A stretch of 13,449 nucleotides of DNA, from contig JAICLG010000057.1 of assembly GCA_025927515.1 (NCBI GenBank), forward strand, positions 1-13,449. The letters run 5' to 3'. Shown in pieces: positions 6,550 to 13,325 of the stretch. A program made the position numbers and the translations under genes. Position 1 is the first letter of the stretch. The number at the start of each line of letters is the position of its first letter. The notes beneath the pieces were generated by a model that was not told the DNA's origin, did not search any database, and worked only from the letters and a program-made list of their open reading frames with translations. This stretch comes from Hyphomicrobium sp. GTDB taxonomy: Bacteria; Pseudomonadota; Alphaproteobacteria; Rhizobiales; Hyphomicrobiaceae.

Positions 6550-9500
6550 ATGGACGTTAAGTTTCTTATCGACAAGCTGGCCGAGAACGCCCGGCCGCTC
6601 GGTACCGCCATTTTCTTCATCGGCATCTTCGCGTTTCTTTTGCGAACGCGCGTGGCGCGGCGGCTTCGAGAAACGATCGAAGAGACGGTTTTCTCCAATT
6701 GGCGACTGGCGCTGCTCGGCACGACCGGCATCGTGCTCTCGGCGGCCGCCGGTTGGCGGACCTGGGAAGGAATGTACAATTTTACCGGCGAGCCGCTGCT
6801 CTCGGGCATGGTGACGTTCGGTATTCAGGGCATCATGCTGATTGTCGCGTGGCTCATCGGCGAGAGCTTCGCGACCGGCATGAATGCGCAGGCACGCCCG
6901 GGGGACTCCTCGCTCGCCAGCGCTGCGGCGCAGCCGTGGCTCGGCAGCTTCATCGGCCTTCTGTTGTTCGTCGTCACGTTCGTGCTGTTTCTGCAGTGGA
7001 CCGGGCAGGCGGACATCAAGCATGCGAACGTCGAGGATTTTGGCTGGTCGTCGGCGGGCGATAAGTTTCTGATCCTCGGCGCCGGCATTCTCTTGCTGGC
7101 GTTGTTTACGCTCTATGCCGCCAACGATCTCGTGCGCCCTTACGTGCAGGTCGTTCGTGTCATCATTCGCAATTCGATGCTGTGGCTGATGTTTTTCGCC
7201 TGCATGGCGACGAGCGTCTTTTTCTCCTTCGACAGCTTCTTCACCGCGATCTTTCCGCAATCCGAGCGCGTTCGCGCCGCTCAGCTTCGTGCGCAGAACC
7301 AGGTGTCGGGCATTGTCTCCGATATCGAGCAGGCGCTTGCCGGGCGGCGTGCCAGTCTCGCCGAAGAGATTTTTACGACGGGCGCCTGGAAAGACTATGA
7401 GCATCAGCTCGACGCGATCACCAAAGTCGCAACGCAATCGCAAGACGCCATCGAGCGCTACGTGAATGCGCAGGTCGAGGCGCGCAGCCGCACGATCAAG
7501 GAACAGCAGGAGCGTATCGCCTCGGCCGAAGCCGGTCAGGCGGGCCTCGCCGGGCGTAAGACATCGCTCACGGACGAAAAAACGAGGCTCGCAGCGCAAC
7601 GTCCGGAACTTGCTGCCGACTATGCAACCAAGAAAGCCGACTACGACGCCAAAGCGAAAGAGGTGGATGCCAAGCGCGTCGCAGCGCTCGCCGAGGACAA
7701 AGGCGTCGAAGGAAGCCTGAAGGCGGGACGCGGCCCGATCTATCGCCAGCGCATGAGCGAACTCGCTCTGGCGCAAGGCGCTGCCCAGGTTGCGGGCGAA
7801 CGCATGAAAGACGCCCAGAAGCGTCTGAGCGGTGTCGAAACGCGGCTTACCGCCATCGATACTGAACTCGCGACGCTCGATGGCGATCTGGCCAAATACC
7901 AAGGCGAAGCCGACACGGCCAAGCAACGCATCGCGTTGGCGGACGGTACTGAAAAGGGCGACGACAGCGCCAAAATCGATCCTGCGAGGATCCTGCCCGC
8001 CTTCGAGCGCGCCAAATCCGATTTTCGCGCCGATCCCAACGCTCCGCGGCTCGCGAGCCTGCAGAGAATGTGCAACGACATCTACGGCGCGCTGTCCGCG
8101 ACGCCAGATACGAAGCCTCTGTTGTCCGGCATCGACTGTGATCCGAAAGCCGTGGCTGACGCAGCATCCGGCCTCTTTGGGTTGCAGTCGGGCACCAAGG
8201 TCTTTCAGCAGACGTGTGTCGGCGGTGACAAACTCGTCGAAAACAAATCTACCGACGACCTGTTCGCCTTCGCGCGGCGCTGTCTCTCAGACAGTGCACT
8301 TCCGAGCGAAGATACCGCCGTCCTGCGCTCGAAGATCAACCGCATCGAGTTGTCCCGCGATGACAAGGCGCACCGCTTCGTCGTCACGCTCAACGCCTTT
8401 CAGGATGGCAACCGTCTGGCCTATCTGGCGCTTGCCATTGCAATCGGCCTCGACGGGTTAATCTTCATGTCCGGGCTCTTCGGTGCCAATGCCGTGCGGT
8501 CGCCGCTTTCCGATATTCCGAGTTTCAAGTCGCGTTCTGGTTCGCAGCTCGAAGCGACGATCAATGCTGCGCTCGGTGCGCACCCTTACGAGACGGCCTG
8601 GCTGACGTTGACGGCTTTGCGACCGATCACAAATCAAGATGGGTTCTCCGCCCTCGCCGACTTGAGCAACATGGAGCGTTCGCAGGCCGATCGCGTGCGC
8701 ATGGTGCTGACGGCCGGAGCCGATATCGGCGCCGTCGAAACCATCAGCCATAATCCGGAGCGCTACCGGGTTCGCTGCGAGCTTCGCGAGTATCTTTCGA
8801 GCGTCGTCGACAAGCAGTTCAAGACGGATGCGTCGGCGAAAGATCGTGCCCGCCTCGACCAGCTCGTGTCGGCGGCACTCGCACCGCATCCGCGCGAGCA
8901 TTCGGAAATCGTTCTGAATACGCTGGAACCGATCCGGGAGACGGAAGGCTTTACGTCCAAGGTGACGTTGATGGACGTTGCGAACGGATACGATGCGCGC
9001 GTGGTTCGCCGCGTCATGAACGCCGGCTCGGCGGTCAAAGCCGTCGAGCCCGATCAAAAGATCAGCGACTGCTACTACATTCGCCCCACTCTCTACGAAA
9101 CGCTTCTGACGATCCGGGCCACGGCACCGGAATCTCCCGAGTACGGTTATGATCGTGCCCGCTTCGAGGGCGTTCAGGAGCGCCCGGCTCTCGATGGCGG
9201 AACGCTTCGAACCGCACGTTCGGAGCTGTCGCGAGATCAACGCCCGCGCGAGCTTGAGAAACCGATGCCCGCTCTGCCGCGCATCAATCCATTGTCACAT
9301 GAGGAACGCGCGCAGCTCGTTGCGTACTACAAAGAGACATTGCTCGAAGCGATCAACCTGACACCCGAGATCGTCGATACGCGCTTGAGCCTGCCGGAAT
9401 CGCGCGGCGCGATCCTCGAAGCGTGGAAGGCTCTCAATGCGCACAGCAAGAAAAACGAAAACCTTGGCTTTCTGCTGCGCGAGTTCCAGAGCGATCAAGA

Positions 9501-9876
9501 CCGCATTCTGAGCGAGGTTTATTCGGGTCTTCGGCGTGAAATCGGCGGAGACGAGCGCAAGCAGTCGTTGCTCGACGGCGTCGACGGACGCGTTCGCAAC
9601 GATCTCACGCTTTACATGCTGTTTCCGGAAACAGGCCTGATCAGCTACTTGATCGATGAACTCGAGATCGCCGCTCAACCGGACGATGGTCTCGTCCATG
9701 GTGAGCAGCATCTCAAGGATCAACTCAAGTACGTCCGCGAAGCGCTCGGCAAATTAGATCTCGACAATCCGCGCTCCTGGGACGAGATCCGGCAACGGCT
9801 CGCGATCCGCGTCGGTACCGATTTCCGGAGTCTTCTCAATAAGAATCAGCAGCCGCCGGACGACGAGGACGCTTAA
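6550..9876 (+). CDS. Large seven-helix membrane protein with periplasmic coiled coil and tandem cytoplasmic repeats, function unknown
   Basis: 1108 residues; I do not recognise the family. Six hydrophobic helices lie at about 16-33, 52-68, 86-106, 131-149, 172-191 and 208-228, and a seventh at about 622-645. Arg-rich loops after helices 1 and 5 (RTRVARRLR; NDLVRPYVQVVRVIIR) put those sides in the cytoplasm, so residues about 229-621 should be periplasmic. That part is an Ala/Glu/Lys/Arg/Gln-rich coiled coil (about 240-392 and 400-465, broken by GRGP at 393-396), then a globular piece with four cysteines (508, 530, 556, 578). The cytoplasmic tail has two related repeats (about 667-752 and 769-855) and a charged helical domain (about 905-1108). 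Start ATG 6550, with CGGAA some 9 nt upstream as a modest ribosome site. It seems monocistronic and converges on the next gene with a 2-bp gap. A structural or mechanosensing-like envelope role is speculation. Confidence 0.9.
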   Translation: MDVKFLIDKLAENARPLGTAIFFIGIFAFLLRTRVARRLRETIEETVFSNWRLALLGTTGIVLSAAAGWRTWEGMYNFTGEPLLSGMVTFGIQGIMLIVAWLIGESFATGMNAQARPGDSSLASAAAQPWLGSFIGLLLFVVTFVLFLQWTGQADIKHANVEDFGWSSAGDKFLILGAGILLLALFTLYAANDLVRPYVQVVRVIIRNSMLWLMFFACMATSVFFSFDSFFTAIFPQSERVRAAQLRAQNQVSGIVSDIEQALAGRRASLAEEIFTTGAWKDYEHQLDAITKVATQSQDAIERYVNAQVEARSRTIKEQQERIASAEAGQAGLAGRKTSLTDEKTRLAAQRPELAADYATKKADYDAKAKEVDAKRVAALAEDKGVEGSLKAGRGPIYRQRMSELALAQGAAQVAGERMKDAQKRLSGVETRLTAIDTELATLDGDLAKYQGEADTAKQRIALADGTEKGDDSAKIDPARILPAFERAKSDFRADPNAPRLASLQRMCNDIYGALSATPDTKPLLSGIDCDPKAVADAASGLFGLQSGTKVFQQTCVGGDKLVENKSTDDLFAFARRCLSDSALPSEDTAVLRSKINRIELSRDDKAHRFVVTLNAFQDGNRLAYLALAIAIGLDGLIFMSGLFGANAVRSPLSDIPSFKSRSGSQLEATINAALGAHPYETAWLTLTALRPITNQDGFSALADLSNMERSQADRVRMVLTAGADIGAVETISHNPERYRVRCELREYLSSVVDKQFKTDASAKDRARLDQLVSAALAPHPREHSEIVLNTLEPIRETEGFTSKVTLMDVANGYDARVVRRVMNAGSAVKAVEPDQKISDCYYIRPTLYETLLTIRATAPESPEYGYDRARFEGVQERPALDGGTLRTARSELSRDQRPRELEKPMPALPRINPLSHEERAQLVAYYKETLLEAINLTPEIVDTRLSLPESRGAILEAWKALNAHSKKNENLGFLLREFQSDQDRILSEVYSGLRREIGGDERKQSLLDGVDGRVRNDLTLYMLFPETGLISYLIDELEIAAQPDDGLVHGEQHLKDQLKYVREALGKLDLDNPRSWDEIRQRLAIRVGTDFRSLLNKNQQPPDDEDA
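8548..9114 (+). repeat. Tandem protein repeat inside the 1108-residue membrane protein
   Basis: Residues about 667-752 and 769-855 align along their full length with about one single-residue gap. Shared positions include AALxxHP, LxxLxPI, GF, Vxx...AGxxxxAVE and the closing RxxLxExL pattern (RCELREYL versus RPTLYETL). By eye about a quarter of positions are identical. The repeat is visible in protein only; the DNA copies have diverged, so the duplication is old. The alternation of helices and short polar turns suggests two small helical domains, perhaps winged-helix-like, but I cannot name the fold. Confidence 0.6.
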
Positions 9877-9878
9877 TC

Positions 9879-10727
9879 TCATGGCGCAAACGCCACGACC
9901 TTCTGGCGCTGCATGCCGAGCCCATCGATGCGAAGTTCCATCACGTCGCCGGGCTTCAGGAATTCCTTCGGATTTCTGGCGGTGCCAACGCCGGGCGGCG
10001 TTCCGGTCGTAATGACGTCGCCGGGCTCGAGAACCATGAATTCCGTGACATAGGCGAGCAGCTCGGGAATTTTGAAGATCATCGTCGCCGTCGAACCCGT
10101 TTGCTTGCGCGCGCCGTTGACGTCGAGCGACATAGCGAGATTGTCCGGGTCGGTCAGTTCGTCAGGCGTTACCAGCCACGGGCCTAGGGGCCCGAAGGTT
10201 TCGGCCGATTTGCCCTTGACCCATTGCCCGCCGCGCTTGCTTTGAAAGCGCCGCTCCGAGACGTCGTTGCAGATGCAGTACCCGGCAATGTAGTTCGCCC
10301 AATCCTTGGCCTCGACGTACCGGGCACGGGCGCCGATGACGAAGGCGATTTCACACTCCCAATCCAGGTGCCTCGAATTTTTTGGGCACATGACGTCGTC
10401 ATATGGGCCGCAGATCGACGTCGTGGCTTTATTGAACAGGATGGGTTCGGTGGGGATTTCCTGCCCCGTTTCCTTTGCGTGGTCGGCGTAGTTCAACCCT
10501 ATCGCAATGAAGTTGTGGGTACCGGCGACGGGCGGGCCGAGGCGAACGTCCGAGGGTGCTTTCGGCAGCGACGCGGGATCGATTTCGGAAAGCTTGGCGA
10601 GCGCAGCAGGGGCGAGGTGCGCGCCGGACAAATCGGGAATGTGCTTTGACAGATCGCGAATGTTTCCTTCGTTGTCGACAATGCCGGGCTTCTCGGCGCC
10701 GGGCGCACCAAATCGGACGAGCTTCAT
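9879..10727 (-). CDS. Fumarylacetoacetate hydrolase (FAH) family protein
   Basis: A 282-residue cytoplasmic enzyme of the FAH superfamily, which cleaves or isomerises C-C bonds in 2-keto acid/ketone substrates using Mg2+ or Mn2+. The metal ligands of the DWECEIAFVIG motif (Glu124, Glu126) and Asp155 of NDVSER are present. So are the catalytic-loop segments IGLNYADHAKE (76-86), GKSAETFGPLGP (171-182) and TTGTPPGVG (240-248). Best candidates are 2-hydroxyhepta-2,4-diene-1,7-dioate isomerase-, ureidoglycolate lyase- or acylpyruvase-like activity; the sequence alone does not choose. Start ATG 10727; the nearest AGGGG is about 13 nt upstream, a rather long spacing. Its stop lies 2 bp from that of the 1108-residue gene. 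Confidence 0.9.
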   Translation of the reverse strand: MKLVRFGAPGAEKPGIVDNEGNIRDLSKHIPDLSGAHLAPAALAKLSEIDPASLPKAPSDVRLGPPVAGTHNFIAIGLNYADHAKETGQEIPTEPILFNKATTSICGPYDDVMCPKNSRHLDWECEIAFVIGARARYVEAKDWANYIAGYCICNDVSERRFQSKRGGQWVKGKSAETFGPLGPWLVTPDELTDPDNLAMSLDVNGARKQTGSTATMIFKIPELLAYVTEFMVLEPGDVITTGTPPGVGTARNPKEFLKPGDVMELRIDGLGMQRQKVVAFAP

Positions 10728-10758
10728 TTTCAGAATAAATCCCCTGGGCTGTCAGCTT

Positions 10759-10783
10759 GGCCGTGGGCCAGCTCTTTCAGAGC
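10759..10783. repeat. Two adjacent palindromes upstream of the FAH gene
   Basis: GGCC-GTG-GGCC (10759-10769) and GCTCT-TTC-AGAGC (10771-10783) are perfect short palindromes one base apart, 32-56 bp before the FAH start codon on the minus strand. They could be an operator pair or leader hairpins for that gene. No clear promoter was identified with them. Confidence 0.35.
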
Positions 10784-10890
10784 GGTTCTTAGACGATGCA
10801 CAGGATCGCCACAATCATCACTCCGAGGTGGCGCTCACTCGCTCTTTTCTGAACTTTTGGCAATCGAACCGCGTACGGATTTTTTTGCCG

Positions 10891-10916
10891 GGAACACCGT
10901 TTTTCGCAGCCGCGTT
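10891..10916 (+). promoter_or_regulatory. EcfG-type general stress response promoter
   Basis: GGAAC at 10891-10895 and CGTT at 10913-10916 are separated by exactly 17 nt, the GGAAC-N16/17-CGTT consensus of alphaproteobacterial EcfG (SigT) promoters under PhyR/NepR control. Transcription would begin near 10925 and read into the small secreted-protein gene at 11077, leaving a leader of about 150 nt. The rest of the 349-bp gap 10728-11076 has no gene. It contains a 6-bp inverted repeat CTTACG/CGTAAG (10973-10999) in the leader. Confidence 0.6.
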
Positions 10917-11035
10917 CGCGTTTTTCATCAAAATCTATCGCGCGAATATATCCTGGCCGGCACAACCTCGACCTTACGGAAACGTATGGCAAACGTAAGA
11001 ACCGGGACGAGGGTCGGTAGGCTATCTAGCGGGCT

Positions 11036-11054
11036 CTGGGGACTGATGTCCCAG
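11036..11054 (+). promoter_or_regulatory. Leader hairpin before the small secreted-protein gene
   Basis: CTGGGGAC (11036-11043) pairs with GTCCCAG (11048-11054) across a TGAT loop, with one bulged G. The hairpin ends about 10 nt before the GGAG ribosome site of the 11077 gene. It may stabilise the mRNA or affect initiation. Confidence 0.35.
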
Positions 11055-11076
11055 GTAACGCGATGGAGAAAGACAG

Positions 11077-11241
11077 ATGATCTCAAAGATCTTGCGTGGC
11101 GCAGTTCTCACCGGCGTCCTGTTCGCCGTTTCCGCTCCGATGGTTGCTTACGCCGCCGATGCTCCGAAGACCAAAGCGGCATGCAAGAAGGCGAAAGGCA
11201 TGAAGTGGGACAAGACGACGAAGGCCTGCGTGAAGAAGTAA
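11077..11241 (+). CDS. Small secreted two-cysteine basic peptide (54 aa), unknown function
   Basis: ATG at 11077 with GGAG 8 nt upstream, TAA at 11239-11241. Residues 1-26 form a signal peptide: Lys4 and Arg7, a hydrophobic core of about 9-24, and AYA-AD with cleavage after Ala26. The mature peptide is about 28 residues, very Lys-rich, with Cys36 and Cys51 flanking GMKWDKTTKA. One disulfide across a Trp-containing loop is likely in the periplasm. Short C...W(D/N)...TxxCV peptides of this kind occur in alphaproteobacterial secreted proteins; I know no function. The gene stands alone between an EcfG-type promoter and a strong terminator, which supports its being real and stress-induced. Confidence 0.75.
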   Translation: MISKILRGAVLTGVLFAVSAPMVAYAADAPKTKAACKKAKGMKWDKTTKACVKK

Positions 11242-11262
11242 GCCGTTAGATTTCGGTTTCCG

Positions 11263-11299
11263 AGGCGGCCGGGCCTATGGCCCCGCCGCCTTTTTCTTT
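11263..11299 (+). terminator. Rho-independent terminator of the small secreted-protein gene
   Basis: A 13-bp GC-rich stem (11263-11275 with 11279-11291, one C:C mismatch), a TAT loop, then TTTTTCTTT (11291-11299). It begins 22 nt after the stop codon and is the clearest intrinsic terminator in the window. Confidence 0.88.
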
Positions 11300-11485
11300 G
11301 CGCGTGACAGTGGACGCTCGCCGCCTCCACTTGGGCCATCCCTTGCGATCTGGCCAGGAAGTCTCCCGGCGGCTTATCAAATTTTGAATTACATCGATCG
11401 CCTGACATGGCATCGCCGTTGCGGTAGCCTTAGGACAATTGACGGCGAAGGACCGCGAAGCCTCCTCTTGTTCTAGGAGTTACGC

Positions 11486-12379
11486 ATGACGTCAGATTCA
11501 CCACGGATCGCTTCCGATATCTCGGGCCTGACGAACGTGCCGCCACTCTCGCGGCTGAACTTCATGAGCGTTTCGGCGGCGGCAGCGGCGGGTTACACGC
11601 TTGCTGCCGGACCCGTCCGCGCCGAGACGATCAAGACCGACACCACCGGCCTCGATGCAGGCACCGCCCACGTCGCGGTTCAAGGCGGCGAGATGCCCGT
11701 ATATTTCGCGCGCCCGGCGCATATCCGAAATCCGCCGATCATCCTCGTCGCTATGGAGATCTTTGGACTGCACGAGTACATCAGGGATGTCACGCGCCGC
11801 CTTGCCAAGCTTGGCGCGTTCGCCGTGGCGCCGGATTACTATTTTCGATTGGGCAATCTCGTCAGCATCCGTGAAATCGGCAAGCTGATGCCTCTCGTCA
11901 ATACCAAGCCCGACGGCGAGCTTATCGCAGATCTCGACGCCACTGTTCGGTGGGCCGAGAGTCAGGGCGGCGATAAGAACCGGCTTGGCATCATCGGCTT
12001 TTGCCGCGGCGGACGAACGGTCTGGGTCTATTGCGCCTCGAGTAGTGACGTCAAAGCCGGCGTATCGTTCTATGGGTCGCTTATCGATCCCACGGCGCAA
12101 AAGTCGATTTGGCCGAAGAGCCCGCTGGAGCTTGCCCCGCAAATGAAGGCTCCGGTGCTCGGCCTTTATGGCGCCGAGGACCAAGGCATTCCCCCTGCTC
12201 AGGTGGAGCGGATGAAGGCGGCCCTCGCTGCCGCCGGAAAGACGGCAGAGTTCAAGGAATATCCGGGCGCCGGACATGGATTCCATGCCGATTATCGTCC
12301 CAGCTACAATAAAGATGCAGCTGAAGACGCTTGGCGGCAGATGGCGGCTTGGTTCAAGAAATGGAACGTGCTCGCCTGA
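11486..12379 (+). CDS. Dienelactone hydrolase family protein, probably exported
   Basis: A 297-residue alpha/beta hydrolase. The Cys-Asp-His triad of dienelactone hydrolases is visible: Cys173 in GFCRGG, Asp232 in GAEDQGIP, His264 in GAGHGFH. The activating Glu91 lies in MEIFGLHEYIRD. The family hydrolyses lactones such as dienelactone to maleylacetate, but exported members often act on unknown esters. Residues 22-46 (SRLNFM, then an Ala-rich hydrophobic run, then PVRA-E) look like a Tat signal peptide in which the usual twin arginine is Arg-Leu. Start ATG 11486 has AGGAG 6-7 nt upstream. A 63-residue gene follows 48 bp later and probably shares the transcript. Confidence 0.9.
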   Translation: MTSDSPRIASDISGLTNVPPLSRLNFMSVSAAAAAGYTLAAGPVRAETIKTDTTGLDAGTAHVAVQGGEMPVYFARPAHIRNPPIILVAMEIFGLHEYIRDVTRRLAKLGAFAVAPDYYFRLGNLVSIREIGKLMPLVNTKPDGELIADLDATVRWAESQGGDKNRLGIIGFCRGGRTVWVYCASSSDVKAGVSFYGSLIDPTAQKSIWPKSPLELAPQMKAPVLGLYGAEDQGIPPAQVERMKAALAAAGKTAEFKEYPGAGHGFHADYRPSYNKDAAEDAWRQMAAWFKKWNVLA

Positions 12380-12427
12380 CGGTCTTCTCGCAAACCGGCC
12401 GCAGCGCGCTGAAAACAGGAGTGCTCG

Positions 12428-12619
12428 ATGGCAAACTCTGCTGACCTCGTCGAACTCGACAAGCGTATTGCCGTGATCCGCGACAACATCCGTGAGTTGG
12501 TGGAGCAAGCCGCGGCGTTCTCCGGCGCGGCCAATGAGAGCCTGACCTCCAGCCGGATTGCGCAACAGGAAGCACAACTCGAGGCGCTCCTGAAGGAACG
12601 GGAAGCGCTCACAGGTTGA
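12428..12619 (+). CDS. Small helical protein (63 aa), unknown function
   Basis: ATG at 12428 with AGGAG about 7 nt upstream, TGA at 12617-12619. It is charged and Ala/Leu/Glu-rich with no signal peptide or membrane segment. Two amphipathic helices (about 5-30 and 41-61) are separated by a short Gly/Ser-containing turn (SGAANESLTSS), suggesting a cytoplasmic helical hairpin or dimeric coiled coil. It lies 48 bp after the dienelactone hydrolase gene on the same strand, likely one operon. I do not recognise a named family. Confidence 0.72.
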   Translation: MANSADLVELDKRIAVIRDNIRELVEQAAAFSGAANESLTSSRIAQQEAQLEALLKEREALTG

Positions 12620-12620
12620 G

Positions 12621-12684
12621 GTGGCAGAGAAGTCGCGGCTGGTGCGACTGTGCCACTCGTTATTCGGTCAACACCATGCGGTGT
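12621..12684 (+). promoter_or_regulatory. Paired hairpins after the 63-aa gene
   Basis: The first hairpin starts 1 nt after the stop: GTGGCA (12621-12626) with TGCCAC (12651-12656), and inside it AGTCGC (12631-12636) with GCGACT (12644-12649), a 12-bp stem with a 4x1 internal loop. The second is ACACC-ATGC-GGTGT (12671-12684), followed by CACTTT. No long T tract follows, so this is a weak terminator, an mRNA 3'-end stabiliser or a small structured RNA. The remaining gap to 12767 holds GACTG-CAACAA-CAGTC and no clear promoter. Confidence 0.45.
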
Positions 12685-12767
12685 CACTTTAAGCCTGAAT
12701 CTCGCCACGGACTGCAACAACAGTCGCTTTGAGCGGGATGCGTACATATCAGGTAGAGTGAGTATCG

Positions 12768-13121
12768 ATGACCAATCCGAGCCATCCGCTTCCCGCTGCC
12801 CTCACCATTCCGCGCAAAGCCTGCATCGAAGGTGCTCTCGAATTCCCCGGTCCCTTGATCATCGAAGGCACCGTGCTGGGAGACGTTCGCTGCGCGTCAG
12901 TCATCGTCTCCGAGCGCGGCATCGTGGATGGGTCGATCATCGCCGATGCCGTCACGGTGCTCGGAGAAGTTTCGGGCGAGATTTTTGCCAACCATCTGAC
13001 GCTCAAGAGCGCCTCGTCGGTCGCCGCAGATATTTTTCACAAGCATCTTTCGCTCGAAGACGGCTGCTTCTTCGAAGGGAAATCGCGACGTCACGCAAAT
13101 CCGCTGCAATTGGCGACGTAG
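12768..13121 (+). CDS. Bactofilin (polymer-forming cytoskeletal protein)
   Basis: A 117-residue protein. Residues about 18-106 show the bactofilin right-handed beta-helix pattern: short strands with recurring I/V-x-G turns (LIIEGTVLGDV, GIVDGSII, AVTVLGEVSGEIFA, ADIFHKHLSLEDGCFFEG). Flanking tails are short, N-terminal about 17 and C-terminal about 11 residues. Bactofilins self-assemble without nucleotide into filaments or membrane-linked sheets that organise cell-wall enzymes, stalks or polarity in Proteobacteria. No M23 peptidase gene, a common partner, is next to it. Start ATG 12768 is chosen as the first Met with an AG/GA-rich upstream (AGAGTGAG). It has no obvious terminator; the tRNA fragment on the opposite strand lies 149 bp downstream. 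Confidence 0.9.
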   Translation: MTNPSHPLPAALTIPRKACIEGALEFPGPLIIEGTVLGDVRCASVIVSERGIVDGSIIADAVTVLGEVSGEIFANHLTLKSASSVAADIFHKHLSLEDGCFFEGKSRRHANPLQLAT

Positions 13122-13270
13122 CAGCGGTTCGAAACGGCCCACGCGCGTTGCTTTTCGAAGCGGCTGGCGAACTTCAGTCTAGTCAGCCAAAGAAGATGGC
13201 CGGCCCGGCGCGAGCGGGGAGCGTTCTATAATCACGTCACGCGGATTCGGGATTGGAGACGAAATCGGGA

Positions 13271-13325
13271 TGGTGCGGACGGAGGGACTCGAACCCTCAC
13301 GACGTTACCGTCTCAGGATTTTAAG
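13271..13325 (-). pseudogene. 3' fragment of a tRNA-Leu(UAA) gene, probable attachment site
   Basis: On the minus strand the 55 nt read, in order: the anticodon loop CTTAAAA (anticodon UAA), the anticodon 3' stem TCCTG, a variable arm with stem GACG-GTAA-CGTC, a perfect T arm GAGGG-TTCGAGT-CCCTC, the acceptor 3' strand CGTCCGC, discriminator A, and CCA. The required partners, anticodon 5' stem CAGGA, D arm and acceptor GCGGACG, are absent; the sequence before the loop is AT-rich and unrelated. Identity starting exactly at the anticodon loop is the hallmark of tyrosine-recombinase integration into a tRNA gene, which leaves the old 3' half behind. An intact copy is expected at the far end of the inserted element. 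Confidence 0.8.

Noticed and set aside
6536..6557. GGAAC...CGTT pair around the start of the 1108-residue gene
   Set aside because: Spacer is 13 nt, not 16-17, and CGTT falls inside the coding region; not an EcfG promoter.
6448..7926. 492-codon open frame on the minus strand
   Set aside because: It lies antisense within the 1108-residue gene, and its product is Arg/His/Glu-rich with no domain pattern. The plus-strand frame has clear membrane helices and coiled coil, so this is a high-GC shadow.
8458..9240. 260-codon minus-strand frame
   Set aside because: It is a shadow of the tandem-repeat region of the 1108-residue gene, with low-complexity Arg-rich product.
11498..12577. 359-codon open frame on the minus strand
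   Set aside because: It is antisense to the dienelactone hydrolase and the 63-aa gene, both with good ribosome sites and, for the first, a full catalytic triad; it is a shadow frame.
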